The notes under the pieces were generated by a model, which was given only the letters and a program-made list of their open reading frames with translations, had not been told where the DNA came from and searched no databases. Positions 18,163 to 60,000 of a DNA stretch of 60,000 nucleotides are shown here, one piece after another (position 1 is the first letter of the stretch; each line of letters opens with the position of its first letter). Origin of the DNA: Paratrimastix pyriformis (taxonomy: Eukaryota; Preaxostyla; Paratrimastigidae); the NCBI GenBank assembly GCA_027972325.1, contig JAPMOS010000048.1:32501-92500 (forward strand), written 5' to 3'. A program made the translations under genes and the position numbers.

Positions 18163-18512
18163 CTATGTAGTGGAGGCCTCGTTTCGGTGGCCGCTAGTCT
18201 GCTGGATGGGCACAGCAGGTAGCCTTCCTTGGCTCAGCCCCGGTGGTGTCGTCTCCCGCCGGGCCCTCCGATCGCCGGCCGTCCGCGGTGGCTCGGCTCG
18301 TCGCACCTTGAGCAGTTGCAGCCGGCGCGCATGGGCCTGGGCCAAGAAGTCTCCCGCAATCCGGTTGACCCTCTCCCAAAAAGAGGACTCGTCCGATGAT
18401 GACTTAATTGAGAGAAAAATAAGGGGAGAATTAAGAAAAACCAACCAGCCTTAACGAAATAAATGCGATCCACCGACACAAAACGGCAAGGAAGCGACTT
18501 TAATAATCCCAT
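18163..18512 (-). CDS. Possible small protein starting one base after the DNAJC2 stop
   Basis: The DNAJC2 stop and this ATG read TAAGATG. A donor GTGTCGG after 11 codons (18512-18480) and an acceptor TTAAG open an in-frame second exon (18402-18163), giving 90 aa. It starts MGLLKSLPCRF, continues with an acidic SSSDESSFWERVNRI helix-like stretch, and ends Arg/Pro-rich. No family recognised. A free-standing gene with no 5' room would be odd. It could instead be an alternative 3' end of DNAJC2, or chance. Confidence 0.3.
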
Positions 18513-18513
18513 C

Positions 18514-29225
<10,712 letters not shown>

Positions 29226-29465
29226 CGCATTGAACTCCCAGTTGCTGAGCGCTACAAAGAAGCCGATTTTTTCGCGTGATGGATGACATCTGCCGATCCT
29301 GCCAGAAATAGAAGCAGCCTGATCCCCCGAAGACAGCACCGCATTCTCTGAACTCGCGAAGACGAGATCCTCCCCTCTTCGACCCTTTTTCTTTTTGGAT
29401 CCTCTGAGGATACCCGCATCCTCCTCCGAAGAAAGATGGCAGAGACAAAGAGACACTTCGATCTT
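29226..29465. promoter_or_regulatory. Gap between the RER1 stop and the DNAJC2 start
   Basis: 240 bp between two minus-strand genes. It must hold the RER1 3' end and the DNAJC2 promoter and leader. Open frames here start only with GTG or TTG. No other feature seen. Confidence 0.4.
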
Positions 29466-30989
29466 TCACTGTGATGGCTCGACATGGACGACAGAAACCG
29501 TTTCGCTCTGGGAGACCGGCTGCGGCTCCCCGATTGAAGAGACAGGAGGAGGAGGAGTCAAATCTGTCTGGGGAATGGCCTCACCGGCCATGGGGGGAGG
29601 TCCCTGCTGTGGCAGGGGCATTGGGGGAGGTGGGGCCAGGGGCAGGGGCATCGACAGCGGTGACTGTGGAGGGGGAGGTGGTGGCGGTGGCAGGATCGTC
29701 TGTCCAAGATCCCAAAGGAGAACAAAGAATATGAGAATCAGAAAGGAGATGACCCCACCACCACCAACAACAACACAGAGTGACTGACCTGGGTCAGGGG
29801 AACAATCCCCGCGATATTGCTCGCCTCCTCGGGGACTGCCGGTGGTGAGGGGGGCAGCGGCGAGGGGAGCACGGGAGTGGTGGGTGGTGGGGGATGAACC
29901 GGGGGTGAACTCGACTCGGACGGGTAGTTCGCTGACACGGTCGCCGGAGAGAAGGCCGAAGAAGCTGAGACGTTGAGGGGCAACGCGCCGCGGGGGGCCA
30001 GGACCGCCGTAGGCTGGGCCCACATGTGGGACGGGGGCATCCCACCAGGGGCACTAGCAGCCGTCATGGAAAGATCTCGGTCGGCCGTGGGGGCGGCCTC
30101 CGTGTGGTGCTGCCAGGACTTCTTCATGGTGAAGGGGAGGTAGTGATATCTGCAGGAGAGGAACGAGGGGGGGAATGAGGAGTGTGGGCGTGGCAAAACC
30201 CGGGGGGGAAGCGTGCGAGGGGAGGGGAAGGAATGTGAGGTGCGAGAGAGGGGTGGTGAGGAGAGTGGGCGGGAGGGTGCGATGATGAGAAGGGGAATGA
30301 AGTCGAAAGGGGGACGAGGAGGAGGAGGTGTGGGTGGTGGTATGGGTGAGAAAGAAGAATGAGTGCAGAAATTACAGACTTGATCATGTGACGGATGCTG
30401 TGTCGGGGGGAGGTAGACGAAAAGAGTGAGGTTCAGCACAACCTTGAAAAAGGCGGACCGTTTCTGCATGGTGGTCACCAGGACTACGAGGAAGTACATG
30501 ACCAAAAGCGGCCAGTACACGGGCCAATCGGTGAACCAAACGCTGCACGAAGCATGGGCGATGAGCAGTGCCACCATGCAATTTTGCCTGTTGGTTGCGT
30601 GTCAGCGATGGTGCTCGCGCCTCTGAGAGAACAGACCAAAATTTATATTCCGGAAGCCGTCGGTAGAAAGGTTTGGCGTCCGGATCGTCGTCGCCAAAGT
30701 TCGGCAGGAAGGCCGCGGCATCTGCCCCATTGAGGTCCGGGTCGTCGCGAGGAGCCAAAAAATCCACAAATTGTGTCAGAAGATAGATCGACACGAAATA
30801 CGTGGTCAGCTCCCAGCCGGGGCTGAGCCAAAACACACGCATGAAGTACGTAACAAAAAGAAGGCCGAAAATGGCCCATCGGTTGGCCAAATTCTGTGTG
30901 GATGCGGCATAGAGTTGCAGGGTTTTGGCCCTGGCCAGTTTCAGGTAGCTCTGTGCTACCTGGAACTTCAACCGGATTTGATCGTTCAT
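29466..30989 (-). CDS. RER1: Rer1, Golgi-to-ER retrieval receptor, with a Pro-rich C-terminal extension
   Basis: Membrane protein of the cis-Golgi that returns ER membrane proteins in COPI vesicles. The ATG at 30989 gives MNDQIRLKFQVAQSYLK, then ANRWAIFGLLFVTYFMRVF and GWELTTYFVSIYLLTQFV (membrane segments) and RRLPEYKFW. Exon 1 is 30989-30637, and a forced junction TTTTG|GTCTGTT joins to exon 2 (from 30587) with QNCMVALLIAH and WPVYWPLLVMYF. Exon 3 starts with YHYLPFTMKKSW, the family signature. The donor before exon 3 is uncertain: CG|GTCCGCC keeps frame but drops part of the usual linker. Beyond the normal end the protein runs on for over 150 residues of Pro/Ser/Ala, with a last small intron (CCCAG|GTCAGTC), ending VVHVEPSQ. 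Known Rer1 proteins end soon after the YLPF motif. Confidence 0.9.
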
Positions 30990-31100
30990 TCGTCCCGTAA
31001 CCCGTGGATGGATCGTGTTTGCCGGGCTCGTTTGGGGTGTACAGCCAAGATAAAGCTCAGCAAGAAGATGCGAAGTACATCAGGGGAATAACACCGCTCG
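30990..31100. promoter_or_regulatory. Probable bidirectional promoter RER1/PTTG1IP-like
   Basis: The two start codons (30989 minus, 31101 plus) are 111 bp apart, head-to-head. No clear TATA box. A shared core promoter is inferred from spacing. Confidence 0.4.
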
Positions 31101-31634
31101 ATGCCCGCTTGTTCAATACTCTATTTTCTGGCAATTCTGCTTCAAGGGACGGGCGTTGATGCGCGTCTGATCAAACGAGACCTTCCAAGTTGTGAAAGGT
31201 GTGTGACATTTCCGGGTCGCATCTGGTGCGGCGGTGACCGGGAGGACTGCTTTTCTGGCGACTTTTTTGGGGGGTCTCTCGGAAATCGAACCTGCTATAT
31301 TTTCCAAACATACTACCGGAACTGCATTTGTCTGTTGATCGTCGCCGCTTTCACACCTCACACAACTACTTCAGTCAACAGCGTCGAGCTCATTGTTGGT
31401 GTGATATTTGGGACCCTAATGTTCGGTATCTTTTTTGCGGCCCTCCTGTGGATGTGCGGTGTCGCCTGTCGTGCCTGCCAGCAGCGCTTCTGTGGATCCC
31501 AAAACATACCCACGCCCACCCGAACCACGTACACGCTTCTACCAGCAGGCGACGACGGCGCAAGCCTGGGTCCCGTCCGGGCGCCTGTCCTTCGGAACCG
31601 CTCCCGGGAGCGTGCGGTTTCTGGGAGCCCATAG
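31101..31634 (+). CDS. Small single-pass membrane protein with a PSI-like Cys-rich domain (PTTG1IP-like)
   Basis: Type I membrane protein of 162 aa after removing one 45-bp intron (31330-31374, GTCTGTTG...CTTCAG), which is in frame if retained. Signal peptide [15 protein letters not shown], then a Cys-rich module [15 protein letters not shown] with further cysteines up to YYRNCIF. A membrane helix [20 protein letters not shown] is followed by a Cys-rich juxtamembrane stretch and a cytosolic Arg/Pro tail. The order CxxC, WC, Cys, NxxxLI, membrane helix, Cys cluster resembles PTTG1IP (PBF) and other PSI-domain proteins. The family call is by pattern, not by alignment; function is unknown. Confidence 0.65.
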   Translation: MPACSILYFLAILLQGTGVDARLIKRDLPSCERCVTFPGRIWCGGDREDCFSGDFFGGSLGNRTCYIFQTYYRNCICLLIVAAFTPHTTTSVNSVELIVGVIFGTLMFGIFFAALLWMCGVACRACQQRFCGSQNIPTPTRTTYTLLPAGDDGASLGPVRAPVLRNRSRERAVSGSP

Positions 31635-31791
31635 CGCCCCGCCAACGCCCCCTCCTCCCTCCCCCCGCGAAAAATGGGTGGAATCTTGCCTTTTCTTCGA
31701 CGACACAACCGAAAAGCGAGAAGAGTCGGAAAAGAGTCGGGTGGTGGTGGGTGGTTCACTTCCGCCCTCGCGCGAACGACGCGTTGCCTTC

Positions 31792-33268
<1,477 letters not shown>

Positions 33269-33469
33269 GTATGCGGTGTCGCAAACACGATCGAAGAGTG
33301 TTGAAAGGCCCTGGGGATGGTTGACTGATCCATGTCTGTGAAATAAATGCTCGCCGCTGCTTTTCTTTTGTTCCTCTTTCTCGCTGTCTTCCTCTGGCCC
33401 CTTTTCCACCTCCCTTTTTCATTCATCTTCCCTAGAACCGTCCGGCGAACGCTCGACCCCGATCGTCCC

Positions 33470-34132
33470 TCACCCTCCGTCCAGGCCACACAAACGCCTT
33501 GTGATGCTCTTCGCCACCTGATGAAAACATTTTTTTTATATTGTCCAATACAGCCACTGGCCAGCAATGGAGAAGTGGGGGGGGGGGGGGGGGGGGGCAT
33601 GACTTCGGAGTGCAACCGGTCGGCCAGTCCTTCAATTTCCCGGTAGCATTGGAGGTGCAGGTGGGGCGGGACGGGCCCGGCCAACTCGTTCCGGAGGGCC
33701 CCGACCGGGTGTCGTCGGGACTGGACAATGCGGGTGGGGTCGGATCAGGGGGCATGCGAAGTGGAAACGGATGCCTGTTCCAGAGAAAAACGTCCTCAGG
33801 GAACCGCCAGTCGCACGTGCGGCAGACCTTCATGAGCTGTTCTGTTGTGAAAGCAAGGCGTGCCAGCGTTTCCCATCGTTTTGGGTTTCCATCCCCGTGT
33901 ACATCCCCGCAGTCAGGATGCTCCTGCTTCGGATCTTATTTGAGTGTGGCCAGCCCTTGTTCCCTGATCTCGCATTTTCGAGAAACGCCAAATGCAGTCC
34001 AAGGCTGCCCGGGTCCCTGTAACCCCCAGCATAGATGCCCACCTCCCAAACAGGCCATGCATGACCCTGGGCCTGGTCAGCGCTCACCCTCTGATGACCG
34101 CCCCCGCCGCTGCAGACGCTTGTCTTCAACGT
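33470..34132 (-). CDS. Unrecognised protein gene, possible frameshift
   Basis: Protein-like segments on the minus strand: ELDVEDKRLQRRGRSSE (34132-34080, followed by donor GTGAGCG), then RWETLARLAFTTEQLMK and CDWRFPEDVFLWNRHPF (about 33930-33740). In a different frame come RNELAGPVPPHLHLQCYREI and EGLADRLHSE (33735-33610), then a donor GTCATGCC and, after a poly-G/C intron, VAKSITRRLCGLDGG and a stop at 33470-33472. No intron fits between the second and third segments; they join only if one base is missing in the C/G-run at about 33733-33745. That suggests an assembly indel or a broken gene. The first exon and true start are not resolved. No family recognised. Confidence 0.45.
33578..33598. 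repeat. Poly-G tract inside a short intron
   Basis: About 21 G in a row in the intron of the unrecognised gene. Length is likely variable. Confidence 0.9.
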
Positions 34133-34364
34133 CGAGTTCTGAATAAGGCAACCAGTGCCATGTGATTGGGGCAGACCACGAAAAAGGGACAGGGAAGATG
34201 ATGAAGTCGCCTCCGATCCAACTTGTGCAATGTTTTTAGCTTTCAAAATCCCGTTCTCGATGTCGAAAAGATAAGGACATAACAAAGGCGCAAGGCGCAA
34301 GGCCAAGCACGGCAAGCCGGTTCCATCAGAGGTAGTTTCGTTGTCCTTAGGGTCTATCAACAAA

Positions 34365-39801
<5,437 letters not shown>

Positions 39802-40270
39802 AGGGGTCCAATTGTTGTGTTGGAATATCGTCAGTAACCTCATCATCCTGTGTCGACGCCCTTTGTTTTCGTGTCTCGCACCCGCGCTCGTTTTTAAAAG
39901 AATCCCTGTTGGCTCCTGCCACCCCAGGCCCGCTGCCCCACCGAGCGGGTGAATTCGCAACCCACCCACGGTCACATGCACGGGGGAAAGGAGGTCGGTT
40001 CACCAGCGTTCTGATCATCATGCGCTGATTCTTCTTCATCAAAATCTCAAAAATCCTCCATTTGATCACACACAACAACAAGTCTCTTCTACCTCTCTGG
40101 TTTTTGTTTTATTTTCCCGTTACTTCGTTCCTTCTTTACTCGACACACAACAACAACGATTCGGCGCTCTGCAGGAAGAGGGCCACGCCCGACAGAATGC
40201 CGGCCGCGTTGTCCTCGCAGGGCACCCTCTGCCCATTTGACCACACAACAACGATAATAACACGCTCTCT
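39802..40270. other. Gap between convergent PLB-like and DYNC2H1 genes
   Basis: Holds both 3' ends. It contains a partial copy of dispersed repeat A (40082-40145) and an imperfect copy of the last DYNC2H1 codons (GCGCTCTGCAGGAAGAGGGC at about 40164). No gene seen. Confidence 0.6.

Positions 40271-60000
<19,730 letters not shown>

Overview
This is a piece of a nuclear genome from a eukaryote. Protein-coding genes are cut by many spliceosomal introns, three tRNA genes sit inside introns, and the proteins are typically eukaryotic: the proteasome lid deubiquitinase Rpn11, Rer1, the ribosome-associated J-protein DNAJC2/zuotin, an acid-sphingomyelinase-like enzyme, a lysosomal phospholipase B-like protein, a leishmanolysin, and the intraflagellar-transport dynein DYNC2H1. 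DYNC2H1 implies a ciliated or flagellated organism. A fungal-type Kre9/KNH module and a PTTG1IP-like protein suggest a unicellular protist; I cannot name the lineage.

Layout. 1-656 (-): 5' end of an unrecognised gene, running off the left edge. 774-3720 (+): acid sphingomyelinase-like phosphodiesterase. 4014-6414 (+): short-form RNase Z. 8067-9016 (-): type II thioesterase. 9282-17721 (-): GPI-type leishmanolysin with Kre9/KNH domains. 18163-18512 (-): a possible small ORF. 18514-29225 (-): DNAJC2, with two tRNA genes in one intron. 29466-30989 (-): RER1. 31101-31634 (+): PTTG1IP-like membrane protein. 31792-33268 (-): Rpn11. 33470-34132 (-): unrecognised gene. 34365-39801 (+): phospholipase B-like. 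40271-60000 (-): the C-terminal part of DYNC2H1, with a tRNA-Glu-like gene and a complete opposite-strand TXNDC9-like gene in its introns.

Two things stand out. First, splice donors are not GTRAGT. In 32 of 40 donors that I placed by hand from protein homology and frame, position +3 is C, and 27 of 40 read GTCYG, most often GTCTGT or GTCCGT. The string TCTGT is exactly complementary to the U6 ACAGA box. Second, introns come in two kinds: compact ones of about 45-60 nt, and inflated ones filled with ATC/GAT microsatellites, minisatellites and many degenerate copies of the neighbouring exon edge, splice site included. Intron growth here seems to work by repeated duplication across splice junctions. 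A few dispersed repeats of about 80-115 bp also occur in introns of unrelated genes.

The genes are unrelated housekeeping and secretory functions; there is no operon or pathway cluster. Several head-to-head pairs are only about 110-120 bp apart (left-edge gene/sphingomyelinase, RER1/PTTG1IP-like), suggesting shared bidirectional promoters.
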